Shown here piece after piece: positions 1 to 8,302 of a stretch of 64,000 nucleotides of DNA (the stretch's first letter is position 1; each line of letters starts with the position of its first letter). Both the position numbers and the translations under genes were made by a program. The DNA is from an uncultured Blautia sp. (GTDB taxonomy: Bacteria > Bacillota > Clostridia > Lachnospirales > Lachnospiraceae): contig UQSX01000006.1 in assembly GCA_900543715.1 (NCBI GenBank), forward strand, positions 1 through 64,000. The letters are read 5' to 3'. The notes beneath the pieces are model-generated. The model had not been told where the DNA came from, searched no databases, and saw only the letters and a program-made list of their open reading frames with translations.

Positions 1-102
1 CACCGCTGACTGGGAAATATAGAGCTGCCTGGAAGCCTGAGAAAAACTCAGGGTAGTGGCAACATAATAAAATACCTTGTATAATTCAAAGCTGATATCC
101 AT
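1..102 (-). CDS. LysR-family transcriptional regulator, N-terminal part (cut by window edge)
   Basis: Thirty-four codons read from ATG at 102 down to base 1 without a stop. The peptide begins MDISFELYKVFYYVATTLSF and continues SQASRQLYISQSAV, the classic LysR winged helix-turn-helix opening (Y-x-V-F-x-x-V-A, S-Q-A-A-x-x-L-x-x-S-Q-x-A-V). LysR proteins bind DNA as tetramers and often control a divergent neighbour; here that neighbour is purL, but a regulatory link is only a guess. A GGAGG/AAGGAAGG site precedes the ATG, and a near-consensus sigma-A promoter lies about 90 bases upstream. The effector domain is outside the window. Confidence 0.85.
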   Translation of the reverse strand, partial: MDISFELYKVFYYVATTLSFSQASRQLYISQSAV

Positions 103-134
103 AAGGGGCCCTTCCTTTCCTCCCGGTATTTTTT

Positions 135-174
135 CCTGCTGTACCGTAGATTTTCCAGCCTACGCCTGGGCAGG
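135..174 (-). promoter_or_regulatory. Nested hairpin in the leader of the LysR gene
   Basis: On the minus strand the leader between promoter and ATG can form an outer stem CCTGC/GCAGG around an inner stem CGTAG/CTACG with a ten-base loop, and a CCAG/CTGG pairing could compete with it. I do not recognise a known riboswitch class. It may be an RNA control element or simply a stable 5' end. Confidence 0.3.
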
Positions 175-193
175 TCCGTAAATGCTAAGAGAT

Positions 194-222
194 ACTATAT
201 AGGGAATGATTTCAGGTGTCAA
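194..222 (-). promoter_or_regulatory. Promoter of the LysR gene
   Basis: On the minus strand: TTGACA (plus 217-222), a 17-base spacer, then TATAGT (plus 194-199). This is close to the sigma-A consensus. It predicts a leader of roughly 85 bases before the LysR start. Confidence 0.7.
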
Positions 223-251
223 CTTGTTTTTTTACATATAAATGCAAAATT

Positions 252-280
252 TTGACAACCCTTTATTGATGAGTATTACT
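252..280 (+). promoter_or_regulatory. Possible promoter of purL
   Basis: TTGACA at 252-257 is followed at 16-17 bases by a weak -10 (TATTAC/ATTACT). A separate TATAAT sits at 312-317 without a clear -35. I see no purine-riboswitch core in the 103-389 interval. Confidence 0.3.
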
Positions 281-389
281 TATAAAAAATATTAGTCATA
301 TTAATTTTACTTATAATGTGAATTGTGATAAACTGAGTCCATAGAGTGCTATACAAATGTTATTGCCCCAGGGGCAGAAAGGAGCTTAC

Positions 390-3300
390 ATGAGCGAAGT
401 AAGGCGTGTCTATGTAGAGAAAAAACCGGATTTTGCGGTAAAGGCCAAAGAGCTGAGACATGAGATTAAAAGTTATCTGGGAATCGGAGATGTTACCGGT
501 GTCCGTGTGCTGATCCGGTACGATGTGGAAAATATTTCTGATGAGGTATTTGAGAAGGCCTGCACCTGTGTATTTTCTGAGCCGCCTGTAGATGATTTAT
601 ATAAGGAAACCTTTGAAGCAGCAGAGGGCTCTAAGATTTTTTCGGTAGAGTATCTGCCGGGACAGTTCGATCAGAGAGCGGATTCTGCAGTACAGTGTAT
701 CCAGTTCCTGAAAGAAGATGAACAGCCCATCATCCGTTCCGCTACTACCTATGTAATCGAGGGAAATGTTTCCGATGAAGAGCTGGAGGCTATTAAGAAT
801 CACTGCATTAACCCGGTAGATTCCAGAGAAGCAGAGGCAGTAAAGCCGGAGACTCTGGTGACCAAGTTTGACGAGCCGGAAGATGTAAAGATCTTTGAGG
901 GATTTACAGAAATGGAAGAGGAGGCGTTAAAAGAGCTTTATACTTCTCTGAATCTGGCTATGACCTTCAAGGATTTCCTCCATATTCAGAATTATTTTAA
1001 AGCAGAAGAAAAGAGAGATCCTTCCATGACGGAAATCCGCGTGCTGGATACCTACTGGTCCGATCACTGCCGTCATACCACCTTCTCCACAGAGCTGAAA
1101 AATGTAGAGTTCGGAGAAGGAGATTATAAAGAACCGATTGTAAAAACCTATGAGAAATATCTGGCAGACCGCCAGGTGATCTATAAAGACAGGGATGACA
1201 AATTTGTCTGCCTGATGGATCTGGCTTTGATGGCTATGAAGAAATTAAAGGCAGAGGGAAAACTCCAGGATCAGGAAGAATCTGAAGAGATCAACGCCTG
1301 CTCTATTGTAGTTCCTGTAGACGTAGACGGAAAGGAAGAAGAGTGGCTCATCAACTTTAAGAATGAGACACATAACCATCCTACAGAGATCGAGCCTTTC
1401 GGAGGCGCAGCTACCTGTCTTGGCGGAGCTATTCGTGACCCGCTGTCCGGACGTACCTATGTATATCAGGCTATGCGTGTGACCGGCGCAGCAGATCCCA
1501 CCGTATCTGTGAAAGATACCATGAAGGGAAAACTTCCTCAGAAAAAGCTGGTCAGAGGAGCTGCAGAAGGATATTCTTCCTACGGAAACCAGATTGGTCT
1601 GGCTACCGGTTATGTAAAAGAAATCTATCACCCAAATTATGTGGCAAAACGTATGGAGATCGGCGCTGTTATGGGAGCTGCTCCAAGAAGAGCCGTTATC
1701 CGTGAAACCTCAGATCCAGGAGATATCATCATCCTTCTGGGAGGACGCACCGGCCGTGACGGCTGCGGCGGAGCTACCGGTTCTTCCAAAGTCCATACAG
1801 AGGAATCTATTGAGACCTGCGGTGCAGAAGTACAGAAGGGAAATGCTCCTACTGAGAGAAAAATCCAGAGACTGTTCCGCAGAGAAGAGGTCAGCAAGAT
1901 CATTAAAAAGTGCAACGATTTCGGTGCAGGCGGCGTGTCCGTAGCCATCGGTGAACTGGCAGCAGGTCTGAAGATCGATCTGGACAAGGTGCCGAAAAAA
2001 TATGCCGGCCTGGACGGTACAGAAATTGCTATTTCTGAGTCTCAGGAACGTATGGCAGTAGTGATAGACCCCAAAGATGTAGATGCCTTCCTTGGCTATG
2101 CCCAGGAGGAAAACCTGGAGGCTGTGCCTGTGGCTGTTGTTACTGAGAGCCCCAGACTGGTGATGAACTGGAGAGGAAATACGATCGTAGATCTGTCCAG
2201 AGCATTCCTGGATACCAACGGCGCTCATCAGGAGACAGACGTATATGTAGAAGTTCCTAATAAAGAAGGAAATGTTTTAGACAGAGCTTCTGATATCGGA
2301 GATGTGAAGAAGAAATGGCTGGATACACTTTCAGACCTGAACACCTGCTCCCAGAAGGGACTGGTGGAAATGTTTGACGGCTCTATCGGTGCAGGAAGCG
2401 TATTTATGCCTTACGGCGGAAAATATCAGCTTACAGAAACCCAGACCATGGTTGCAAAAGTTCCGGTCCAGAACGGCAAGACCGAGACGGTTACCATGAT
2501 GAGCTATGGCTTTGATCCTTATCTGTCAAGCTGGAGCCCATATCACGGAGCTGTTTACGCTGTGACAGAATCTGTGGCAAGAATCGTAGCTTCAGGCGGA
2601 GATTACAGCAAGATCCGCTTTACCTTCCAGGAATATTTCCGGAGAATGACCGAAGATCCTCACCGCTGGAGCCAGCCTTTTGCAGCTCTTCTGGGAGCTT
2701 ATGCTGCACAGATTGGCCTTGGACTTCCCTCTATCGGCGGCAAGGACTCTATGTCAGGAACCTTTAATGATATCGATGTACCTCCTACTCTGGTATCCTT
2801 TGCTGTGGACGTGGCAAAAGAAAAAGATATTATCACACCGGAGCTGAAGAAAACAGGAAGTAAGCTGGTATGGCTGAGAATGCCCAAAGCTGCCTATGAT
2901 CTTCCGGATTTTGAGGCCCTGAAGGAACAGTATGGTAAATTCAGAGAAGACGTTCAGGCAGGAAGAATCCTCTCTGCATATGCTCTGGACCGTCATGGCA
3001 TTGCCGCCGCTGTTTCTAAGATGGCTTTTGGCAATCAGAAAGGCGTGAAGATTGAACATAATGTAGATGAGAGAGACCTGTTCTCACCTGGATTTGGAGA
3101 TATTATCTGTGAAGTGGCAGATGGAAAGGTAGGAGAACTGGCCATTACCTATACTGTGATCGGTGAAGTGACAGATACTGCCTGCCTGGAATATAAAGAT
3201 ATGAAGATTACTATGGCAGAAGCTCTGGAAACCTGGAAAGCTCCTTTGGAGAAAGTCTTCAAGACACGTTCCGGTTCTGAAACAGATGATGCTACCAAAA

Positions 3301-4157
3301 GTATGGATAAGGGTCTCTATGACACCAAGGACGTACACATCTGTTCCCACAAAATCGCCCAGCCTACAGTGTTCATTCCTGTATTCCCGGGAACCAACTG
3401 CGAGTACGACAGCACAAAGGCATTTGAAAGAGCGGGAGCAAAGGTTATTACCAAGGTATTCAAGAATCTGGATGCGGAGCACATCCGTGATTCCGTGGAA
3501 GTCTTTGAAAAAGCCATTGACCAGGCACAGATGATCATGTTCCCAGGCGGATTCTCCGCCGGTGACGAGCCTGATGGATCTGCCAAGTTCTTTGCGACAG
3601 CTTTCCAGAATGCAAAGATCAAAGAAGCAGTTATGCGTCTGTTAAATGAGAGAGATGGATTGGCTCTTGGTATCTGCAACGGCTTCCAGGCTCTGATCAA
3701 GCTGGGACTGGTTCCCTACGGTGAGATCATGGGACAGACAGAAGAATCTCCTACACTGACCTTTAATACCATTGGACGTCATATTTCCAAGATGGTTTAC
3801 ACCAAAGTGGTGACAAACAAATCCCCATGGCTGTTAAAGGCAGAGCTTGGAAAAGTTTACACCAATCCGGCTTCCCACGGTGAAGGACGGTTCGTAGCTA
3901 ACGAAGAATGGCTGAAGAAACTCTTTGAGAACGGCCAGGTGGCTACTCAGTACTGCGACCTGAATGGAAACATTACTATGGACGAAGAATGGAATGTAAA
4001 TGGTTCCTACTGCGCGATCGAAGGCATCACCAGTCCTGACGGACGTGTTCTGGGCAAGATGGCTCATTCCGAAAGAAGGGATGACGGCGTAGCTATCAAC
4101 ATCTACGGCGAGCAGGACATGAAGATCTTTGAGTCCGGAGTAGAGTATTTCAAATAA
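390..4157 (+). CDS. purL: Phosphoribosylformylglycinamidine synthase, large single-chain type
   Basis: This enzyme converts FGAR, glutamine and ATP to FGAM in de novo purine synthesis. The 1255-residue chain has the large form: an N-terminal PurS-like region, tandem AIRS-type ATP-binding halves (motifs DTYWSDHCRHTTF, ETHNHPTEIEPFGGAATCLG, SIGGKDSMSG) and a C-terminal class I glutaminase (FPGTNCEYDS, PGGFSAGDEPDGS, and ALGICNGFQAL with the nucleophile near Cys1096). I chose ATG 390 because AAAGGAG lies eight bases upstream and the family begins here; an ATG at 357 would add eleven unlikely residues. A strong terminator follows, so the gene appears monocistronic. Length and motifs are complete. 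Confidence 0.97.
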   Translation: MSEVRRVYVEKKPDFAVKAKELRHEIKSYLGIGDVTGVRVLIRYDVENISDEVFEKACTCVFSEPPVDDLYKETFEAAEGSKIFSVEYLPGQFDQRADSAVQCIQFLKEDEQPIIRSATTYVIEGNVSDEELEAIKNHCINPVDSREAEAVKPETLVTKFDEPEDVKIFEGFTEMEEEALKELYTSLNLAMTFKDFLHIQNYFKAEEKRDPSMTEIRVLDTYWSDHCRHTTFSTELKNVEFGEGDYKEPIVKTYEKYLADRQVIYKDRDDKFVCLMDLALMAMKKLKAEGKLQDQEESEEINACSIVVPVDVDGKEEEWLINFKNETHNHPTEIEPFGGAATCLGGAIRDPLSGRTYVYQAMRVTGAADPTVSVKDTMKGKLPQKKLVRGAAEGYSSYGNQIGLATGYVKEIYHPNYVAKRMEIGAVMGAAPRRAVIRETSDPGDIIILLGGRTGRDGCGGATGSSKVHTEESIETCGAEVQKGNAPTERKIQRLFRREEVSKIIKKCNDFGAGGVSVAIGELAAGLKIDLDKVPKKYAGLDGTEIAISESQERMAVVIDPKDVDAFLGYAQEENLEAVPVAVVTESPRLVMNWRGNTIVDLSRAFLDTNGAHQETDVYVEVPNKEGNVLDRASDIGDVKKKWLDTLSDLNTCSQKGLVEMFDGSIGAGSVFMPYGGKYQLTETQTMVAKVPVQNGKTETVTMMSYGFDPYLSSWSPYHGAVYAVTESVARIVASGGDYSKIRFTFQEYFRRMTEDPHRWSQPFAALLGAYAAQIGLGLPSIGGKDSMSGTFNDIDVPPTLVSFAVDVAKEKDIITPELKKTGSKLVWLRMPKAAYDLPDFEALKEQYGKFREDVQAGRILSAYALDRHGIAAAVSKMAFGNQKGVKIEHNVDERDLFSPGFGDIICEVADGKVGELAITYTVIGEVTDTACLEYKDMKITMAEALETWKAPLEKVFKTRSGSETDDATKSMDKGLYDTKDVHICSHKIAQPTVFIPVFPGTNCEYDSTKAFERAGAKVITKVFKNLDAEHIRDSVEVFEKAIDQAQMIMFPGGFSAGDEPDGSAKFFATAFQNAKIKEAVMRLLNERDGLALGICNGFQALIKLGLVPYGEIMGQTEESPTLTFNTIGRHISKMVYTKVVTNKSPWLLKAELGKVYTNPASHGEGRFVANEEWLKKLFENGQVATQYCDLNGNITMDEEWNVNGSYCAIEGITSPDGRVLGKMAHSERRDDGVAINIYGEQDMKIFESGVEYFK

Positions 4158-4179
4158 AAAATTAGAAAGAATTATATAA

Positions 4180-4223
4180 AGAAAAAGCACAGGGCCCTTA
4201 AAAGGGCGGCTGTGCTTTTTCTT
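4180..4223 (+). terminator. Rho-independent terminator after purL
   Basis: AAAAAGCACAG and CTGTGCTTTTT flank an inner GGCCCTT/AAGGGC stem. It is A-rich before and T-rich after, so it could work in both directions. The toxin-gene remnant on the other strand runs into it. Confidence 0.85.
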
Positions 4224-4266
4224 TATAACTTCTTTTGTAAACAGTTGTAAACTTTACTTCGTACAT
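4198..4266 (-). pseudogene. Remnant of a YafQ/RelE-type toxin gene (5' end only)
   Basis: Directly after the antitoxin stop, an ATG at 4266 opens a 22-codon frame beginning MYEVKFTTVYKRSYKE. This resembles the start of YafQ-type mRNA interferases (KFTTxYKRSYK). The frame then runs into the purL terminator and stops. A whole toxin has about 90 residues, so about four fifths is missing and no activity is expected. The identification rests on some 16 residues plus the position behind the antitoxin tail. Confidence 0.55.
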
Positions 4267-4416
4267 TTACTCCTCCAGGGCTTTTTTTAATTCTTCCATG
4301 CTTTGATAGCCTTTTACATTTGGATCCTGAGAGATCCGCTTAGCTTCCTCCATTGCTTCTAACGTCTGTTGACTATAATTTGGTATTTCTACATTAAAAG
4401 GATTTGCTTTACAATG
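4267..4416 (-). pseudogene. Remnant of a RelB/DinJ-family antitoxin gene (3' end only)
   Basis: A frame open from a TGA at 4417-4419 to TAA at 4267-4269 encodes ANPFNVEIPNYSQQTLEAME followed by EAKRISQDPNVKGYQSMEEL. This is the typical C-terminal half of RelB/DinJ antitoxins (NPF.. IPN..T..AM.EA..I..d). The N-terminal ribbon-helix-helix DNA-binding part and any start codon are absent. The toxin remnant starts immediately after the stop, as in an intact type II module. Confidence 0.65.
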
Positions 4417-4441
4417 TCAATTGTTTGTAATTATGTAAGGA

Positions 4442-5047
4442 CTATTTGGCACTTTCCCAGGCCTCCATGATCTGGCGGCATACGTAAGGAACAAGAGGAT
4501 TTTCATTGGATTTTCTGTAGATAAAGCCCATGGTACTGTCCATGTTCTGGATCGGTACCCGGACAAGCTGGTGATTTTCGCTGTCCCGCATATAAGTGTC
4601 TGCCACAAAGATTTCCATACCCGTATCAAAGTTGCAGATAAAGGCATTAGGGGAGCTGACATATTTGGAGACCAGAGGTGAAAATCCGGCTCTGGCGCAC
4701 ATTTGGACCACAAGCTGTTCATACATAGGGGTATCCTTTGGGGACACCATGAGGAAAGAATAGGGCCTCAGATCCTGAATGGAAACCGAAGACCTGGAAG
4801 AAAGAGGATTTTCCGGGCGCATATAGGCGTAATAGGTTCCGGCCGAAAGAGAAAAACAGGCCAGATCCCCATGCTGATAGGAGGGGAGCTCGAAGCCGCA
4901 GGTAATGACGATATCAATTTCTCCTTTCAAAAGCTGCTTATTCAGATCCTGGAATGGCAGACATTCGGTATGAAAATTTGTGAACTTCTTTTCTTTCTGC
5001 AAAATATTTTTGGTATCCAGAAAGATCCTTTCCAGATTGGAGGAATC
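4442..5047 (-). pseudogene. LysR-family regulator lacking its DNA-binding domain
   Basis: About 200 residues of a LysR effector-binding domain are readable (HTECLPFQDLNKQLLKGEID, then FLMVSPKDTPMYEQLVVQMC), ending at TAG 4442-4444. Upstream the frame stays open to about 5065, but LysR-like sequence fades near 5045, where it meets the opposite-strand UroD fragment. The helix-turn-helix, linker, start codon and promoter are missing. The only in-frame start in the fragment is a TTG at 5002 with no convincing ribosome site. I infer a deletion that removed a divergent promoter region and the 5' ends of both flanking genes. Confidence 0.75.
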
Positions 5048-5049
5048 CG

Positions 5050-5616
5050 GAAGTTTTCTGTTACCTTATTGAAGAGCCGGAGGCTTTGGAAGCTTTTTAT
5101 ACCCGCCTTACTGATTGGCTGATCCAGCTGATCACTATTGTGCACCGGGTATATGGAGTAGACGTTATCACTTTCCATGATGATATGGGAACCCAGAGAA
5201 GTCCTTTCTTCTCTACTCAGATGTTCAGAGAAATCATGTGTCCTCACTATAAAAGGATCACAGATGCAGCTCATGAACTGGGTATGTATGTAAACTTCCA
5301 TTCCTGCGGATGTATCGAAGCGCATCTGGAAGCTATTATCGAGGCAGGATTTGACTGCTGGGAAGGCCAGGACAACAGTAACGATAAGAAGAGGACTATG
5401 GAACTGTATGGAGACAGACTGGTGCAGTCCAGCAATTTTGTACCGGAACCGGATATGCCTGTGGAAGAGGCCAGAAAAGTTTTAGAAGACTGGGTAGAAA
5501 CCCTTGGAAAGAAAGGCAGATTTATGATATGGCTGAATACTGTCCAGGAGCCTTATCTCACAGAAGGCAGCAAGGCTATTTATGAGGCTTCCAGGAAATT
5601 ATACGAGAAAGAGTAA
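5050..5616 (+). pseudogene. UroD-family (corrinoid methyltransferase-like) protein, N-terminus deleted
   Basis: The frame reads YLIEEPEALEAFYTRLTDWL and then GVDVITFHDDMGTQ, with FHSCGC (the HxCG zinc-site motif of UroD-like methyltransferases), and ends at 5616. Such proteins have about 340-380 residues; only about 185 C-terminal residues remain. No ATG with a ribosome site precedes it; the first candidate start is a TTG at 5086. Relatives move methyl groups from methoxylated or methylamine substrates to corrinoid proteins, but the substrate cannot be inferred. It abuts the truncated LysR gene head to head, so the original pair was probably regulator plus target. Confidence 0.75.
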
Positions 5617-5624
5617 TGGATCTG

Positions 5625-5663
5625 AATTGGAGAGAATAGAGACTTGGCTATTCTCTCCAATTT
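5625..5663 (+). terminator. Terminator-like hairpin between the UroD remnant and the OLD gene
   Basis: A perfect stem of AATTGGAGAGAATAG and its complement closes a short loop directly after the UroD stop. It lies between two convergent genes. The T-run is weak, so termination is likely but not certain. Confidence 0.6.
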
Positions 5664-5706
5664 GCCGGCAGGACTGAATTTAGAGGCTTAAAAAAGGATT
5701 TCCCAG

Positions 5707-7563
5707 TCAGGAACGCCTCCGATTTTCAAAAAAAGGTATTTTTTCAATAGCACCTAAAATATCCTGAAAATCTTCTTTGGGAGCCAGATTTATGTATTCC
5801 CTTAACAGGCTGGCTTCCTGCTTTTTATACGGGCCGTAGAAAATATTATAGAGATCATGGCCCCGGACATAGATTTTAATCTTTTCCATATGTTTTTTTA
5901 TGTCTTCTTCTGTTTTCAGATCCTGTCCCAGGATCTGGACAAGATGGCGCCCGCCCCGGGTGCGGTGGAGATATTCCGTCCATTTTTCCCGAAGGATTTT
6001 ATAGAAGGCCTCCGGCTCCGGGAGGATGCCAAGCCTGGCCATAACCTCCGGATTCAGAAAATAATTTTCAAAAGAATAATATTTCAGGACCAGTACATTT
6101 TTCGATGTTACTCTGGGCAGACGGTCCACATCTTCCAGATTTCGTTCTTCGTAATAGCGGCACAGAGACCGTACCAGATCTTCATGGTCTTTTCCGTCTC
6201 CGTCCCGAATCATAAGAAACTGATCTTTCAGGTAGACCTGGTTCATATATTTCAGGTTTGCATAGGTCTTGATATTGGTACAGCTGTTTGTAGTTATGAT
6301 CGATACTCTGGACAGACTGCCGTCTTCGTTGTAAATTTCAGAATAATATTTTTCCAGAAGAAGGGGAAGACGGCTTTTGTCCTGCTTTCCTTCTACGATA
6401 AATACGAAATCCACCCCCAGAAGATCTCCTGCGGAGTAGCCCAGATCTTCCAGGACCCGGGAGAGGCTGGTTTTTTCCCGGACGCTGGGAAGGCCTTTCT
6501 CATCCAGAACAATCTGGCGGATCTGCCGGCTGTTGAAAGGTGACAGCAGATTGGGAGAGTGGGTGGAGAAGATTACCTGACATTTTTTGGAAAGCCTGTA
6601 AAGGATTTCACTGGAGGTTTTCTGAAGCTGAGGATGAAGAAAGATTTCCGGATCCTCCATAAGGAGAAGTGAGGGAAGCCGTTCCTCGTCTTCCATGTAC
6701 GCTTCCAGAAGAGACAGAAGGTAAATGCTCCGCATTCCCTCCCCAAGCTGGGATACAGGGAAGGGGTCCTCCTGGTTTTTCTGCCGGATATATCCCTGAA
6801 CCTGGAAAAGGTCTCCTGTATGGCTGGTAAGATTATAGATGATCTCGCCGTGATAGCCGCTGTTTTTCCCGAAATACTGGTTTACTTTTCCGGAGAAATC
6901 TTTCAGATTCATGTGGTATAGCTTGTATTCCAGAAGTTTTTCTGTCTCAAAGGCGTTAAGCTCCTCCGGAGTTTTACGGTTCAGAAGACCGATACAGGAG
7001 AAACAGTGGGTACACTTTTTCATAGGATCAAAAAGGCAGCAGTCCATACGCATCTGATTCAGAAGATCGTCCTCCGTAAAGGAAAGAAGATTGCGCTGGA
7101 CTTTTTCCAGATTCCGCTCACTGTCCAGAAAATAGACAGAGGGGAGAAGCTGGGGAATATAACGGCTATTTTTATGAAAACCATCGTGATACCGGATACT
7201 GCCGTTCTGGTTGGCAATATAGGTGAAGGTCAGCACATCCTCCTGAAAGGAGGGGAGCTTCTGACAGAAATCCCGATACCAGGAGTCCCAACGCTTATAG
7301 GAGCTGACCTTTTTGGCATGGAACAAAAGCTCCAGGTCACGAGAAGTCAGGGAAAGAGAAACGGAAATTTCAATATTCTGCTTCTGGAGGTTAAAATCCG
7401 AAGCAGATGGAAGATATTCTCCCATAGCCGCGGCCACAGCCTGAAGGATAGAGGATTTTCCTACACTGTTCTGGCCTACCAGGATCAGAGCGGATTCGAT
7501 ATCCCGAAGGATCATATTTTCTATAGATTTAAAGTTTTGTATCTGAAGAAAAGAAATTTCCAT
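5707..7563 (-). CDS. OLD-family ATP-dependent endonuclease (AAA ATPase plus TOPRIM)
   Basis: A 618-residue protein with an SMC/ABC-like ATPase half and a TOPRIM nuclease half. The P-loop GQNSVGKS is at residues 30-37 after the typical opening ISFLQIQNFKSIEN. LSQLGEGMRS resembles the signature motif, LLLMEDPE (Glu303-Asp304) is Walker B, and FSTHSPNLL is the switch histidine. TOPRIM follows, with FIVEGKQD (Glu391) and IRDGDGKD. OLD proteins cleave DNA and several defend against phage, alone (class 1) or with a UvrD-like helicase (class 2/Gabija). No helicase is adjacent, so this looks like class 1. An unusual cysteine cluster (CC..., then CTHCFSC) lies in the ATPase insert near residues 175-190. 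Confidence 0.85.
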   Translation of the reverse strand: MEISFLQIQNFKSIENMILRDIESALILVGQNSVGKSSILQAVAAAMGEYLPSASDFNLQKQNIEISVSLSLTSRDLELLFHAKKVSSYKRWDSWYRDFCQKLPSFQEDVLTFTYIANQNGSIRYHDGFHKNSRYIPQLLPSVYFLDSERNLEKVQRNLLSFTEDDLLNQMRMDCCLFDPMKKCTHCFSCIGLLNRKTPEELNAFETEKLLEYKLYHMNLKDFSGKVNQYFGKNSGYHGEIIYNLTSHTGDLFQVQGYIRQKNQEDPFPVSQLGEGMRSIYLLSLLEAYMEDEERLPSLLLMEDPEIFLHPQLQKTSSEILYRLSKKCQVIFSTHSPNLLSPFNSRQIRQIVLDEKGLPSVREKTSLSRVLEDLGYSAGDLLGVDFVFIVEGKQDKSRLPLLLEKYYSEIYNEDGSLSRVSIITTNSCTNIKTYANLKYMNQVYLKDQFLMIRDGDGKDHEDLVRSLCRYYEERNLEDVDRLPRVTSKNVLVLKYYSFENYFLNPEVMARLGILPEPEAFYKILREKWTEYLHRTRGGRHLVQILGQDLKTEEDIKKHMEKIKIYVRGHDLYNIFYGPYKKQEASLLREYINLAPKEDFQDILGAIEKIPFFENRRRS

Positions 7564-7698
7564 GAACAGCCTCCTGCTTTTTTGGTATTATCTTCATCAT
7601 AGCATAGGAATAAAAAAAATGATACAAAAATGTGGACACATACAAAGAGGCTGCCCTGCCTGGAAAAACGGACAGGAAGAACTGCTTTCGCATAAAAC

Positions 7699-7768
7699 AA
7701 ATGTAAAAAATATTTGACATTTCGGGGGATAAGAATTATACTGAAAATGTAAAAAGTGTTTGACATTA
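7699..7768 (+). promoter_or_regulatory. Promoter with two 24-bp operator-like repeats
   Basis: AAATGTAAAAAATATTTGACATTT (7699-7722) recurs as AAATGTAAAAAGTGTTTGACATTA (7745-7768). Each is an imperfect palindrome (AATGT...ACATT), and the centres are 46 bp apart. TTGACA of the first copy (7714-7719) is the -35 of a promoter with a 17-base spacer and TATACT (7737-7742). The second copy covers the start-site region. This suggests autorepression by the XRE protein encoded just downstream. Confidence 0.7.
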
Positions 7769-7791
7769 TGTGGAAGGTAAAGGGGATTTTT

Positions 7792-8088
7792 ATGGGAAAA
7801 TATACGATTCTGCTGTTTGTTTTTGTGATCGTGTTATTGTTATTTGCGGTACTGGATATTCTGATGATCATATCTTTAGTGCGGCCGGGAGATGAGAGAG
7901 GACAGATTATAGTGTGGAAGGCCAGTGCCTTTACGCTCCTTGGCATGACGGGAGCCTTGATCATCGAGATTATTGAAGGCATTGCGGGAGGCCAGGATAT
8001 GACGATCAATCCTTTTGTACATTTAACAGCTACGGCAATCGTCTACTTTGGAGCATTGTTATTTTTTAAAAAAAGGCATGGTGGCTGA
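7792..8088 (+). CDS. Small membrane protein, partner of the following XRE regulator
   Basis: A 98-residue hydrophobic protein with about three membrane spans (residues 4-27, about 45-65, and 78-93) and a basic C-terminus (FFKKRHGG). I do not recognise a family. I chose ATG 7792 because AAGGGG lies seven bases upstream and MGKYTILLFVF starts directly with a membrane segment; in-frame starts at 7756 and 7768 fall inside the operator repeat. One base separates its TGA from the ATG of the XRE gene, so the two are translationally coupled. Paired small membrane protein/XRE units are common in Firmicutes, but the function here is unknown. Confidence 0.75.
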   Translation: MGKYTILLFVFVIVLLLFAVLDILMIISLVRPGDERGQIIVWKASAFTLLGMTGALIIEIIEGIAGGQDMTINPFVHLTATAIVYFGALLFFKKRHGG

Positions 8089-8089
8089 T

Positions 8090-8293
8090 ATGAAAAACAG
8101 GATCAGAAAGCTGCGGAAGACACTGGGGATCTCCCAGGAGGAGCTGGCCAGAAAATGCGGCGTGTCCAGACAGACCGTGAACGCCATAGAAAATAATAAA
8201 TATGATCCTACCCTTTCTTTAGCCTTCCGCCTTGCTATGGAGCTTCAGATAAGGGTAGATGAACTGTTTATATTTTGTGCAGAGGAAGATTAA
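8090..8293 (+). CDS. Small XRE-family helix-turn-helix regulator
   Basis: The 67-residue protein is almost only an HTH_3 domain: KLRKTLGISQEELARKCGVS, then RQTVNAIENNKYDPTLSLAF, ending with a short tail. This matches the small cytoplasmic regulators of the YozG type. The start is ATG 8090, directly after the stop of the membrane-protein gene. It probably binds the twin repeats upstream of the pair. No effector domain is present, so signalling would have to come through the membrane partner or another protein. Confidence 0.88.
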   Translation: MKNRIRKLRKTLGISQEELARKCGVSRQTVNAIENNKYDPTLSLAFRLAMELQIRVDELFIFCAEED

Positions 8294-8302
8294 GGATACG
8301 GG

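Noticed and set aside
103..389. Possible purine riboswitch ahead of purL
   Set aside because: No conserved three-way-junction core was found; the interval instead holds the divergent LysR promoter and an AT-rich stretch.
4942..5325. A 127-codon minus-strand frame across the LysR/UroD junction
   Set aside because: It is antisense to the UroD fragment and out of frame with LysR; the peptide has no recognisable family features.
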